Below, piece by piece: positions 16,445 through 25,415 of a stretch of DNA of 28,644 nt. The notes under the pieces are model-generated. The model was not told the DNA's origin and did no database searches. It saw only the letters and a list, made by a program, of their open reading frames with translations. How positions within the stretch are numbered: position 1 is the first letter of the stretch; every line of letters begins with the position of its first letter. A program made the position numbers and the translations under genes. The DNA comes from a virus: positions 1-28,644 of the IMG/VR virus record IMGVR_UViG_3300004806_000761; one strand, given 5' to 3'.

Positions 16445-16647
16445 AGCCAGCCGACCGCAACCTTCAGGAAGATTCCAACACCGAGGACCAGCTAAAGGCC
16501 GGTTACGGTGAATCCTTCCCTGACTTCCGCGCTAAGGGCATTGGGACGTGGAAGCACGGCTACCCGAAGTCTCAGCAGACTGGCTCAGACGTAGACCCCA
16601 TCCCCAACGGGACCAACGCCGCCCCGATTTTTCGTGGAGACGACTAA
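16441..16647 (+). CDS. hypothetical protein, 68 aa
   Basis: The ATG at 16441 overlaps the previous stop and has a GGGGG tract 8-12 nt upstream. An in-frame TTG at 16426 is a less likely start. The sequence is short, polar and rich in Asp, Gly and Pro (GYGESFPDFRAKGIGTWKHG in the middle), with no recognised domain. It is the last of four small genes between capsid and tail spike. Confidence 0.75.
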   Translation: MKPADRNLQEDSNTEDQLKAGYGESFPDFRAKGIGTWKHGYPKSQQTGSDVDPIPNGTNAAPIFRGDD

Positions 16648-16672
16648 CTACTAGCAAGACGGAGACTGGCTA

Positions 16673-19384
16673 ATGTCCATTCCTTCCATTAGCACCCTCC
16701 GTTCGATTGCGGGTGCTGCGTACAAAACATGGCTGGTGTCAAGCCTGCCGAACTCGTACTCACCGGGTCAGACTTTCGCCTTGGACGACACGGCAAGTTG
16801 GACGGAACTTGACCCCACCACGCTTCAATCCACCGGCAACCCTTTGGGAACGTCAGGCCCCTTCATGGTCATCCTTGAAGCAGGCACGGAGCAAGAAGAA
16901 AAAATCCGTTGCTCGTCGGTGAACCTTTCCACGGGTGTCGTGACGGTGTGGACGGACGGAACGAACAATGGGCGTGGGGCGGAAAACTCCACCATTCAAA
17001 CCCACGCTGGTTCCCCGAACCCTCCCGAAACCCTGAATTGCTACCCTTGCATTGAGGCAGGGCTGTTGCTTCAAATGCAGCAGGAAATTATCGCTCTCAT
17101 GGCTGGTGGTGTCGGCCCCGTTGCTTCGGTGACCGCTGGTGACGCCACGATCACCATTGGGGGCACGCCGGACAACCCCACCGTCTCCGTCACGTCTGCC
17201 ACCTTTGACGCCTACGGTTCCGCTGCCACGGCTTTAACCGCCGCCAACGCTGCTCAAACTTCCGCAAACGCCGCCCAAGCCACGGCCAATGCTCGCGCCC
17301 AGAACCTTGTCCCGACCGCCGTGCAGACTTCCAACTACTCCGCCTCGGCGCAGGACTTTGTTCTCTGCAACACTTCGGGCGGCGCGTTCACAGTCACTCT
17401 CCCCACCGCCCCTGCGGACAAAACCCGCGTTGGGATGAAACTGATTACGGCCGGCAACGTCCTCACTTATGCGTGTGGCGGTTCGGACGTAATCAACAAA
17501 ACGGGCGGGGCCACCTCTGGGACGATCTATATTCCCAACCAAGCCATCACTTTGCAGTACCAGTCCTCAACGGCCATTTGGGTTGTTGTCTCTGACGACA
17601 TCCCGGCTTCGCAACTTCTTCGCAATTACGTCTCCAACGCTGCTGGGCTGAGGACCGCACGCGCCAAGTTGGGTAGCGCGGCTCGCGCTCGATTTGACAT
17701 TGTGATTTTGTCAAACTCTGTTGGGCGTGGCGTCGGTGGTTCTAGCGATTGGGCAGGTTCGTTTGTCGGCTACGCAGGCAACCCACTTGTCTCAGGACAA
17801 ACCCCGTTGCCGTTCCTTAGTTCGGACAATTATTTGGGTTGGGCGGGGCAACTTCGCACGATTTTGAATTCCCAATTTGGGACCGACCCCGGCGAAGGTT
17901 TCATTTTCGTCACCAATCAAGAACCACGTTTGGAAAACAACGGTACTGCCGGCGCGGCGTATGGCCCTATGGCCCAAACCATCGCCCTCACCACATCGCA
18001 GTACATTCGTCTCAACCAAACAACGATGAGCTCCGGCTGGAATAACACCTACTTCAGCCCCACTAATTACATCGGCATCATCCAATGGGACGGCACGGGC
18101 ATGACAATCCCGACCGTCAAGGTTGGCGGTAGCACGGTTACGATGTACACGACCCCTGGTGGCAACGTCCCCCTGACCTACTCAGCAGGGAACAAGTACG
18201 TTGTCGGCTATGTCGCGGCTCCGACTTCGGGCCAAGCGTTTGAAATTGACGGCCCCGCCGCTTCAGGCAACTGCCGTATTGCCGGCCTTGATTTGATTGG
18301 GGACACCAACGGCGTCCACGTCCACAACATCAGCGTCGCCGGTTCCGTTACCGCACAAATTCTTGGTGGACAATCCGGCGCTGGGAATTTGTCGTACTCC
18401 AACGCCAACACGGACTACATCATTCGGGCAACCTACGAATGGCTACAAGGGCCTCAGCCGCGCACTGTGACGGCGAACCTTGCGACCACCGGCGTCATTA
18501 CTTTGACTTCTGGTTACTTCAACCCGACCGACCAAGGATACGCATTGTCGGGAACGGGAGTCACGACGAACTCAACCCTCGTCCAATACATTGACTCAAC
18601 ACACGCAATTATAAACCCCGCCCCAACGTCGCAAACGGGCATCACCCTTACGATCACACCTCCCAAGACAACGGGCCTTGTCATCATCGCCCACGAGGAA
18701 CTGAACGACTACTCAGGTCAAGGTCCGGCCGGCACAGGGCTTACCGGCTCCATCTCAGGCTCGACCTTGACGCTTCCGGCGTTCTACCTGACCGACCCCG
18801 GCAACGTGCTTATCACCGGCCCCGGCATTACTGGCGGTGGCGGACAGGCCAAGATCACGGCGGTTCTTTCGCCCACCACGGCGACCATCGCGGCCACGGG
18901 TGGTTCTACCATCGCTAACGCTTCAGGTTCGACCTATGCGCGAGTGGTGCCTGCCACAACGGGCGGGAACACCCCAACCACATCTGCGGCCAACATTCAG
19001 CATTATCTATTGAACGACCTCGCACCAGGCACCGGCCCTCTCGCTGCTGGGTGGGACGCGATCATTATTGGTGGCCCTCGCCGTTACCCTGACGGCACCA
19101 ACTCCCCCGCGCCTTCTTCGTACTACGCACAATCGGCGTACATCTCGGCTATCGGTGCATTGGCAAACAACACCACGATCAGCTCGTACCTTTCCCAAGT
19201 TGCTTCAATGGACCTTTCCCTGCGATGGGGTTCGGTTTCGCAAGCGATCAGCGACGGTTTGCAGCCTGCATCAAACTCGGTCCACCCTACGCAACAAGGT
19301 CACGGGGATATTGCTTTGGCGGTCAAGGCTCTCTTTGATTTGCTGGCTAACGAAAACGCAATCTCTACTTCGGTTCCGGCGTAA
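16673..19384 (+). CDS. tail spike/fibre with SGNH hydrolase domain (903 aa)
   Basis: ACGGAGAC precedes the ATG. Residues about 62-125 form a beta module with GTEQEEKIRC and VWTDGTNNGRGA, probably for virion attachment. About 180-206 is an Ala-rich coil (TAANAAQTSANAAQATANAR) suited to trimerisation. The hydrolase blocks follow. Block I is VILSNSVGRG with S349 as likely nucleophile. Block III is EELNDYSG with N678. Block V is NSVHP with H871; the usual Asp three before the His is N868. Two similar beta modules (about 598-662 and 690-752) are inserted on either side of block III. SGNH enzymes remove acyl groups or cleave esters, so this protein probably modifies host surface polysaccharide during adsorption. 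The large size between blocks I and V is unusual. Confidence 0.86.
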   Translation: MSIPSISTLRSIAGAAYKTWLVSSLPNSYSPGQTFALDDTASWTELDPTTLQSTGNPLGTSGPFMVILEAGTEQEEKIRCSSVNLSTGVVTVWTDGTNNGRGAENSTIQTHAGSPNPPETLNCYPCIEAGLLLQMQQEIIALMAGGVGPVASVTAGDATITIGGTPDNPTVSVTSATFDAYGSAATALTAANAAQTSANAAQATANARAQNLVPTAVQTSNYSASAQDFVLCNTSGGAFTVTLPTAPADKTRVGMKLITAGNVLTYACGGSDVINKTGGATSGTIYIPNQAITLQYQSSTAIWVVVSDDIPASQLLRNYVSNAAGLRTARAKLGSAARARFDIVILSNSVGRGVGGSSDWAGSFVGYAGNPLVSGQTPLPFLSSDNYLGWAGQLRTILNSQFGTDPGEGFIFVTNQEPRLENNGTAGAAYGPMAQTIALTTSQYIRLNQTTMSSGWNNTYFSPTNYIGIIQWDGTGMTIPTVKVGGSTVTMYTTPGGNVPLTYSAGNKYVVGYVAAPTSGQAFEIDGPAASGNCRIAGLDLIGDTNGVHVHNISVAGSVTAQILGGQSGAGNLSYSNANTDYIIRATYEWLQGPQPRTVTANLATTGVITLTSGYFNPTDQGYALSGTGVTTNSTLVQYIDSTHAIINPAPTSQTGITLTITPPKTTGLVIIAHEELNDYSGQGPAGTGLTGSISGSTLTLPAFYLTDPGNVLITGPGITGGGGQAKITAVLSPTTATIAATGGSTIANASGSTYARVVPATTGGNTPTTSAANIQHYLLNDLAPGTGPLAAGWDAIIIGGPRRYPDGTNSPAPSSYYAQSAYISAIGALANNTTISSYLSQVASMDLSLRWGSVSQAISDGLQPASNSVHPTQQGHGDIALAVKALFDLLANENAISTSVPA

Positions 19385-19392
19385 GGAGAATC

Positions 19393-20151
19393 ATGGCCGT
19401 TACTCGTTCTATCGCTGGGTTGTTCCAAGCCATTTCGGGCGCGATGAGCAACGCCCTTAACATGGGTGGCTACGCCATCACAAATGTTTTGACGCAATCC
19501 GCCAACGACAACTCAACCAATGCGGCAACCACGGCGTATGTTGACCAAGCCAACGTCACCGACCGCAACCGCTATTTTCTGGGCAACAACGGCAGCGCGG
19601 CGCAGATGACGGGTGGGTGTTTGGCTGAACCTTTCCCACGCGCACTTGTTAACTCGACCACCGCCGTCACTCTTACAAGCGGAACAATGGTGTGGACGGC
19701 AGTTACTTTGCCTAAGGGCGTTACCGTGTCAAAACTTGGTTGGATTACCGGCAACGCCACCGCTGGGGCAACAACGCACCTATGGCTTGCTCTTGCCGAC
19801 AGTTCAATGAATTTTCTTGCCGCTACAGCCGACCAGGGCGCGGTGACACCATCTTCCAAAACCGCGTACTCGTATGCCATCAACTCCACGGCGGCTGGTT
19901 CTGGCATTACGTCTTTTGTCACAACTTACGCGGGCATCTATTACATCGGGGTATTGGTTGCATCGTCCAACACCCTTCCGCAAATTTCCGGCTGGGCCAC
20001 CGTCATGTCGGGAAACATCAACTCAACGGCAGGGCCGTTTCTCGCGGGCACAAACGCAACTGACGTTTCTCTCACCACGCCCCCATCGTCCGCAACCGTG
20101 TACCACCTACCTACAGCCGTTGCCGGTGTCGGCTACGTTTTTGCCTGCTAA
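19393..20151 (+). CDS. tail fibre/receptor-binding protein, 252 aa
   Basis: AAGGAGAATC precedes the ATG, 8 nt after the spike gene stop. Residues about 21-52 (ALNMGGYAITNVLTQSANDN, then AATTAYVDQA) match the common trimeric fibre shaft signature in which N-M-x-x-x-x-I-x-N-V leads to A-x-x-x-Y-V-D. The remainder (about 85-252) is a beta-rich domain (MVWTAVTLPKGVTVSKLGWI and AGIYYIGVLVASS) that resembles carbohydrate-binding beta sandwiches at fibre tips. The ensemble suggests a short secondary fibre paired with the enzymatic spike. No chaperone or autoprotease motif was seen. The stop overlaps the next start (TAATG). Confidence 0.83.
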   Translation: MAVTRSIAGLFQAISGAMSNALNMGGYAITNVLTQSANDNSTNAATTAYVDQANVTDRNRYFLGNNGSAAQMTGGCLAEPFPRALVNSTTAVTLTSGTMVWTAVTLPKGVTVSKLGWITGNATAGATTHLWLALADSSMNFLAATADQGAVTPSSKTAYSYAINSTAAGSGITSFVTTYAGIYYIGVLVASSNTLPQISGWATVMSGNINSTAGPFLAGTNATDVSLTTPPSSATVYHLPTAVAGVGYVFAC

Positions 20152-20600
20152 TGAAGCAGCTCCGCGCCGTCTGGCAGGCAATCCCTTCCGAGCAGAAGGC
20201 CAAGATCATCGGTGGCGCGGCGTCGTTCTTCGCCATTCTCGCCATGTTCTTCGGGTGTCTGTTGGACGCGCATTGGCGTGACCGGATGATTGCGGACTTT
20301 TGGCCGTTGGATAACGCTCGTATCGCCCCGAACATTCTCGCCAGCCTCGTGCAGACAATGATCGTGGCTTCGTTCCTGTACGTTGTGTGGCCTCGCTTCC
20401 GTGCTTTTGTCAAGGGGTCGGTGACCAAAATCACCACCGAACACAGCCGCCACACCAACGAGCAGACTGAAATCCTCATGCGCCACCACGAAAACCACGT
20501 CAACCTTCTTCGCCAGAAGATTGAGGAAAACCACGCGGAAATTCACGCAAAGATTGACGGCATCGCCACGAAGTCAAAGACGGCAAAGAAGGCAACATGA
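20151..20600 (+). CDS. two-helix membrane protein with His-rich coil, 149 aa
   Basis: Hydrophobic helices lie at about 18-38 (KIIGGAASFFAILAMFFGCL) and 61-80 (NILASLVQTMIVASFLYVVW). They are followed by a basic stretch and a long His/Glu-rich amphipathic helix (about 95-138, such as EILMRHHENHVNLLRQKIEE). Two membrane passes plus a soluble coil match a holin-like or inner-membrane accessory protein. The gene lies among tail genes rather than next to the endolysin, and many actinophages carry similar membrane proteins at such positions. A role in lysis timing, superinfection exclusion or DNA entry is possible. Its start and end overlap the neighbouring genes. Confidence 0.82.
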   Translation: MKQLRAVWQAIPSEQKAKIIGGAASFFAILAMFFGCLLDAHWRDRMIADFWPLDNARIAPNILASLVQTMIVASFLYVVWPRFRAFVKGSVTKITTEHSRHTNEQTEILMRHHENHVNLLRQKIEENHAEIHAKIDGIATKSKTAKKAT

Positions 20601-21094
20601 GCCTTCTTGACCTTGGATTCTTTGATAACGACGCGGCGCTTTTCACCGGACTATTCAACCCTCTCAACTGGATTGGGCAATACGTCTGGTTTGAACCCCC
20701 GTTGGCAAAGGGAACAATTCCCCAATTTCTTCCTGACGACAGCCCCGAAACCAAATTGTTTTTCGGTCACTATGCCCCGACCGACCGTTTCGTGAACGTC
20801 TACGAACTTTCTGACGGGACATTCGTGCAGGACTACCCCACGCCCGAAAACTCCAACACGGCGATTCCGATGCCTCTGGACCCTTTGCACCCCGGCGCAC
20901 CCTATGCCACCATCTACAACCCCATCAGCAAGCCCTTAAACGCCCCTCAGCCCACGTTTGAGGCGTTGGAAGTGTTTGTCACACGAGTGTTCTACGGCGG
21001 GCGGAGAAACCGCGTAGACGGCGTTACAGCAGTTCGCTTAGCGGCGGCCGGTTATCTAGACTGTCTCAGTGAGATAACTCCAGGAGGCGACTGA
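20597..21094 (+). CDS. minor structural protein, 165 aa
   Basis: The ATG overlaps the preceding stop (ATGA). The sequence is rich in Pro, aromatic and acidic residues, with FVNVYELSDGTFVQDYP near the middle. The C-terminal part reads FVTRVFYGGRRNRVDGVTAV followed by a short helix ending AAAGYLDCL. This last part resembles small minor virion proteins in which the AAAGY segment closes the domain, but I cannot name the family with certainty. It starts the run of genes that ends with the connector-like protein, so it probably belongs to the tail or neck. The stop overlaps the next ATG (TGATG). Confidence 0.78.
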   Translation: MSLLDLGFFDNDAALFTGLFNPLNWIGQYVWFEPPLAKGTIPQFLPDDSPETKLFFGHYAPTDRFVNVYELSDGTFVQDYPTPENSNTAIPMPLDPLHPGAPYATIYNPISKPLNAPQPTFEALEVFVTRVFYGGRRNRVDGVTAVRLAAAGYLDCLSEITPGGD

Positions 21095-21435
21095 TGGCTT
21101 TTACCCCCCACGATGTTCAGAATTGCAAGGTTGACAATTGCTTCGCGTGCAAGTGCGCCACGATTTCTTTCAGCGCGGCAGCGACACCAGGGCGCAAGGT
21201 GGAAACCGCGTCACAGGTGCAGGACGAAAAACGGCTGGTGGCGGACCTTGATGCGTACAAGCGTCTGCGGAAGGACGGCCTACAGCCCCCCGCGACAAAG
21301 AACGCGGCGGCTCTGGAACGCCTTGCCACCACCAAAACCGAAATCGAGCGCGGCAAAGTCTACGGAACCCCGAAGATGGCGCGTGAAATCGAAACCAACT
21401 ACAAGCAGTTGAAAGCGGACGGCGTACTCGCATGA
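21094..21435 (+). CDS. conserved small Cys-cluster protein, 113 aa
   Basis: AGGAGG precedes the ATG. The N-terminus has a tight cysteine cluster, C11, C16, C19 and C21 (NCKVDNCFACKCATISF), likely to bind zinc. It is followed by a helical region with AYKRLRKDGLQPPATKNAAA and a helical C-terminus. From memory, a very similar order (F-x-C-K near the N-terminus, then Y-x-R-L-R-x-x-G-L-Q-P) occurs in conserved actinophage proteins in structural clusters, function unknown. A tail-assembly or neck role is inferred from position only. The next start overlaps the stop (ATGA). Confidence 0.8.
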   Translation: MAFTPHDVQNCKVDNCFACKCATISFSAAATPGRKVETASQVQDEKRLVADLDAYKRLRKDGLQPPATKNAAALERLATTKTEIERGKVYGTPKMAREIETNYKQLKADGVLA

Positions 21436-22397
21436 CCACAGCCCTCGACCTCATTGAACGCACCTACCTTCGTCTGACGGGTGGCGTGTCGGAAGCCTTT
21501 GTGCAGTTCAACGGGGCCGTGGCATCCTCAACCCAAGGGGCGATTACCAACGTGGGCCTCATGGGGGCGCAGACCCAAGGCATCACGGCAGGGGCGCGGC
21601 TTTCGTCTGGCCTTGAAATCATGCTGGTCATCTCGTGGTCCCCGACAACGGGCGAGGCGGAAGTGGTCAGGGGCTACAACGGGTCTCAAGCTACGTCGCA
21701 CAACGACCAAGACATTGTGTATCTGAACCCCGAATACACCTACTTCGACATTCTCCAGGCCATCAACGACGATCTGCGAGACTTGTCCGCCCCCACCAAT
21801 GGCGTGTTCCGAGTCGGCAACGCCAACGTCACCTACGTCCCCGTTTTCATGGGTTTTGACCTTGGGGACATTAGTTCGGACTTTATTGACATTCTGTCAA
21901 TCCGTTTGCAGCAGGCGAGCCCCATTCACAAACTCCCCTCAATTACAGAGTGGGAAGTGAACAGGGACTTGAACGACTCGTTCTTCCCCTCTGGGCAGGG
22001 CGTTGTTATGTACGAAACGGGTTGGCCGGGCAAGCCCATGATGATTCAGTATTCCGCCCCGTTTATCCCCCTTGTGAACTTGACGGATTCGGTGGAACTC
22101 ACCCCCACGGCGAACGACCCCAACCCCCCTTACAACGGCTGGGGAACAACCACCCAAGTGAAGAACCTCCCGAACTCCGCTACCGACATTCCGGTTTTGG
22201 GCGCAATCATTCGTCTTGTCCAGCCGAGAGAAGTCCAGCGCAACGACATGGGCTCACAGCCCGAACCGCGTAAGGCCGTGGAAGTCCCGTTCGGTTCCGT
22301 GGCAGGCTCCGTCAATTCCCTGGTGAACCAGCGCAACGAACGAATCAAGGCTGAGGCTTCTCGCCTGCGCCGGCGCTACGCGCACCGGAGGCACTAA
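21432..22397 (+). CDS. head-to-tail connector / tail tubular A-like protein (321 aa)
   Basis: The protein begins with a helix (TTALDLIERTYLRLTG). A beta insertion follows (about 58-105) with IMLVISWSPTTGEAEVVRGY and GSQATSH. A helix then reads YFDILQAINDDLRDLSAP, and a beta-rich second half ends in a basic helix (NERIKAEASRLRRRYAHRRH). This order, with an N-terminal helix, a V-x-R-G-x-x-G/S and H-containing beta module, and a second helix, is familiar from actinophage connector proteins. It parallels the tubular A protein of short-tailed phages. With the next gene it would form the short tail stump. Assignment is by pattern and position, not alignment. The gene overlaps both neighbours. Confidence 0.68.
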   Translation: MTTALDLIERTYLRLTGGVSEAFVQFNGAVASSTQGAITNVGLMGAQTQGITAGARLSSGLEIMLVISWSPTTGEAEVVRGYNGSQATSHNDQDIVYLNPEYTYFDILQAINDDLRDLSAPTNGVFRVGNANVTYVPVFMGFDLGDISSDFIDILSIRLQQASPIHKLPSITEWEVNRDLNDSFFPSGQGVVMYETGWPGKPMMIQYSAPFIPLVNLTDSVELTPTANDPNPPYNGWGTTTQVKNLPNSATDIPVLGAIIRLVQPREVQRNDMGSQPEPRKAVEVPFGSVAGSVNSLVNQRNERIKAEASRLRRRYAHRRH

Positions 22398-24481
22398 TGG
22401 GGCTCGGAGCTGGGACCCTTGGGTACGGGGGCGTACTTGGCGACGCCCTCTGGCAAGACCCCACTCCCGGTGACCCCACACAGTCCAATCTCGTCCCCCT
22501 CGGTGTGTTCCCCATCGCCATCAACGGCAGGACGTTCACGATTGACCTTTCCTTCGAGCCTTACCGTCGCGTGGCGTACAAGTGGACCTCACTACCCCCT
22601 CAGCGCGAAGCCGTCACCTACGACAACATTCCAGGCGAAGGCGCGGTCAACATTGAGGGTTTGTGGCAGCGCGGTCAGATCAACTGGTCAATGGGCGCGG
22701 GCGAGCAATACCTTGACATAGAACGCGACAGCCAGAGCGCACGTTTCTACGAGTCCAAGGGCATTGACCCTTTCACGATGCCCTACCAAGCCACGCTCCT
22801 GCCGGACACGATTCAGCAATTTGCGTCATCTCACACCAACATCAAGGCGGTGCGGTGCGGAACCTCGGTGTACCTGATTGACGGGGCCACGGTCAAATAC
22901 ATTTCTTCGTGGGGCGTGTCGCCGGTCACCCTGAGTTACGGGGCGCTATCAACCCCGCCTTCGGTGTTCTACGACATTTGCTCCAACGATTCCTACGTCT
23001 ACGTCGCAACGGACGTGGGGATTATCTACTTCCACGCGCAGAGCATCTACCCCACACTCGCGGCGCAGTACGCCCTGCCCGACTCAGGGAATACGGGGGG
23101 ATACACATTAGTTCGCTGGTGCAACGATCAGGTGATCGCGGCCAACAACAACTACGCCTACGGGTTTCGTTTCAACTTCACCGTGGGCACCGCCCCCACC
23201 ACGGCAGACATTCTCTACCAGCACCCGAACCCGAATTGGGTGTGGTCCTCGGCGGTGGGTGGGGAAACTCAGACTTACATCTCTGGCTACGTCTCGCAGG
23301 GTGGGACAAACTTCGCTGGGTGCGTGTATCGCAGTTCCCTCAATACTTCTGCCGCCACGAACTCAATCCCGTGGACCCTCAACACCCCCGTGCAGGCACT
23401 CCCCATGTCGCCGGACGAATACCCCGTGTGCCTCGCGTCGTACCTCAACTACATCTTCGTAGGGACGAATCAGGGCATCCGTATGTGCCAGACCCTTTCC
23501 ATCTACGACCCCTCAGCCAACGCGACGGGCGACTTGAAGGCAGGGCCGTTCATCCCGAACCTTCTTCAGCCCGTCTCGAATCCCGTCACGGCCATTGTGG
23601 GAGACGGAAGATTTGTCTGGTTCGCGTGGTCCAACTACGACTCAACCTCGACGGGCTTAGGGAAACTCGACCTCACCACCTTCATCGCTGGCGACCTTCT
23701 GGCCCCTGCGTATTGTTCGGACCTCATGGTGACGGGGCAGGGGATTGTCAACTGGCTTGATTGGGACCCCAACCTTCGCGTTCCCATGTTCTCCGTCGCG
23801 GGGAAGGGCGTCTACACGCCTGACGTGACCTCATCGGGAATTGTGAACAACTACGTCACCCAAGGCACCCTTAGTTCTTCCATTTTCATGTACGGCATCA
23901 AGGACCCGAAGATTCCGGTGTTTTTTGACTACGGCGTGGAAATTGAGTCGGGAACTTGTGGGGCGCAACTCATCACCAACCCCCTTAACCCTGCGTTGTC
24001 ACAGACCTACACCATTCCTTCGGTGAGCTCGTCGTCGGACGCCCAAGTGTCCGTACCAGAAAACATCAGGTCAGAGCAATTCCGCACGGTGATGACGTTG
24101 ACGGCAGGGCTCAACGGTACGGGGCAACGTTCCTACACCCCCACTCTCTACCGTTGGACGGTCGAGGCGTGGCCCGCCATCTCCACTTCCGCGTCGTATG
24201 AAATCAGCCTCATCATTCGCAATTTTAGAAACAATACCCAGAACGGGCAGAATTTCTATTCCAACCCATACGAAGTCATCGCGTGGTTTGACGACTTACG
24301 TTTTAACCAAACAATCGTCACATTCCAAGAAGGACAAATCTCCGCGAATGTGATTGTCTACACCGTAGAACCCATACCTCACAAAGAATCAGGAATCGCC
24401 GGTTACGGTCTAGAAGGCGATATTGTTGTCACACTTCGCACCATTGGCCGATTGCTTTTTACCCCCATTGACACTGAATAG
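22397..24481 (+). CDS. tail protein with beta-propeller-like repeats (694 aa)
   Basis: After a Gly-rich N-terminus, residues about 90-127 contain WQRGQINWSMGAGEQYLDIE and RFYESKGIDPFT, a signature I associate with actinophage minor tail proteins. The region about 150-480 repeats short beta units of the form Y-V-Y-V-A-T-D-x-G (SYVYVATDVGIIYF, YIFVGTNQGIRM, RFVWFAWSNYDS), as in a propeller. The C-terminal 200 residues are beta-rich with aromatic residues. Downstream of the connector-like gene, this protein could be the nozzle (tubular B-like) of a short tail, or a tail-tip protein. No enzymatic residues were identified. TAATGG coupling links it to the gene before. Confidence 0.72.
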   Translation: MGLGAGTLGYGGVLGDALWQDPTPGDPTQSNLVPLGVFPIAINGRTFTIDLSFEPYRRVAYKWTSLPPQREAVTYDNIPGEGAVNIEGLWQRGQINWSMGAGEQYLDIERDSQSARFYESKGIDPFTMPYQATLLPDTIQQFASSHTNIKAVRCGTSVYLIDGATVKYISSWGVSPVTLSYGALSTPPSVFYDICSNDSYVYVATDVGIIYFHAQSIYPTLAAQYALPDSGNTGGYTLVRWCNDQVIAANNNYAYGFRFNFTVGTAPTTADILYQHPNPNWVWSSAVGGETQTYISGYVSQGGTNFAGCVYRSSLNTSAATNSIPWTLNTPVQALPMSPDEYPVCLASYLNYIFVGTNQGIRMCQTLSIYDPSANATGDLKAGPFIPNLLQPVSNPVTAIVGDGRFVWFAWSNYDSTSTGLGKLDLTTFIAGDLLAPAYCSDLMVTGQGIVNWLDWDPNLRVPMFSVAGKGVYTPDVTSSGIVNNYVTQGTLSSSIFMYGIKDPKIPVFFDYGVEIESGTCGAQLITNPLNPALSQTYTIPSVSSSSDAQVSVPENIRSEQFRTVMTLTAGLNGTGQRSYTPTLYRWTVEAWPAISTSASYEISLIIRNFRNNTQNGQNFYSNPYEVIAWFDDLRFNQTIVTFQEGQISANVIVYTVEPIPHKESGIAGYGLEGDIVVTLRTIGRLLFTPIDTE

Positions 24482-24489
24482 GAAACATC

Positions 24490-25371
24490 ATGGCACTCAC
24501 TTTCCCCAAATACTCCGTCGCTGGTATTGGCGTACCAGGCACTCTCGCAGGCACCATCAACTCAGGAGACTCGACGGGGGCCACGTTCACGTCCTCGACC
24601 GCGCTCACGAATTGGCTAGACATGACGGGGGCGAACTTCGCCAACCCGATCTACGTCGCGGTTGACTACAACCCCGGCACAGGAACGCACACGGAAGAAA
24701 AAATGCTGGTCACAGTGAACACCACCAGCCAGACTTTCACCATTGTTTCCCGAATGGTTGACTACCCCTCTGGCACCGCCCCCACTCCACCGTCGCACTC
24801 GGCTGGCGTTTCCATCGTCCCGATCTTCACGGGTACGCAACTCGCAGAATTGAGCGCGGCGGTTCAGTTGTTGAAGGCGATCATTCTCAACACCGGAGGC
24901 ACCACCACCCCTCAGCCGATTCTTGTCGGTTCCGGTACGGCTTCGTCCGGTTCCTCGCCGGCGCTCGCGGCGGCGGACCACAACCACTACATTCCCTCTG
25001 CGACGTTGGCGACGTGGCTTGCTGGCATCGGAAATCTTCCTGCTGCCGTAAATGCGTCAAAGACGTGGAAGGCCACCAGCACTTCTGCCATTACGGGCAT
25101 CACGGGCTACAACAACTACTTGGTCATCGCCAAAACTCAGTTCAACCCCACGGGCAACGGAAACCTCAACATCTCCGCCACCGTGAATGGTTCCACCGTC
25201 GCCGCGAGCGCGTGTTCGTGGGCTGGGGGGAACACCAACGCCGTGAGTTTGGCGGGCTTTGACGTGGTTACACCAGGCAACTCCGCCACCTTCAGCGCAC
25301 AGTTGGTCATCTCCAACACCGCTACGGGCACGGCAACCAATGAAGAACTTATCGTGATTGGTTTTAACTAA
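24490..25371 (+). CDS. fibre-like structural protein, 293 aa
   Basis: AGGAAAC precedes the ATG. Residues about 50-110 repeat the module of the 903-aa spike: GTGTHTEEKMLVTVNTTSQT followed by a V-D-Y-P-S-G-T turn and HSAG, then LSAAVQLLKA as a short helix. The C-terminal half (about 175-293) is a beta sandwich with NNYLVIAKTQFNPTGNGNLN and many Thr, Asn and Ser, like fibre tip domains. I infer a second attachment-competent fibre or an appendage competing for the same virion site as the spike. No hydrolase motif was found. Confidence 0.78.
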   Translation: MALTFPKYSVAGIGVPGTLAGTINSGDSTGATFTSSTALTNWLDMTGANFANPIYVAVDYNPGTGTHTEEKMLVTVNTTSQTFTIVSRMVDYPSGTAPTPPSHSAGVSIVPIFTGTQLAELSAAVQLLKAIILNTGGTTTPQPILVGSGTASSGSSPALAAADHNHYIPSATLATWLAGIGNLPAAVNASKTWKATSTSAITGITGYNNYLVIAKTQFNPTGNGNLNISATVNGSTVAASACSWAGGNTNAVSLAGFDVVTPGNSATFSAQLVISNTATGTATNEELIVIGFN

Positions 25372-25391
25372 TCCCTGAAATGCCCTAATAT
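25363..25391 (+). promoter_or_regulatory. possible promoter for lysis genes
   Basis: TAATAT (25386-25391) is a near-consensus -10 box in the 44-nt gap before the endolysin. The matching -35 at 17 nt spacing is only TTTAAC (25363-25368). The -10 box lies in a small hairpin, CCCT/AGGG. The gap follows a fibre gene and opens the lysis pair, which makes extra expression plausible. Confidence 0.35.
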
Positions 25392-25415
25392 CAAGGGTGA
25401 GCCAAGGAGAGGCAC

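Noticed and set aside
22909-23760. 283-aa plus-strand frame inside the 694-aa tail gene
   Set aside because: Arg, His and Pro-rich out-of-frame reading fully inside a recognised gene, no start signal.
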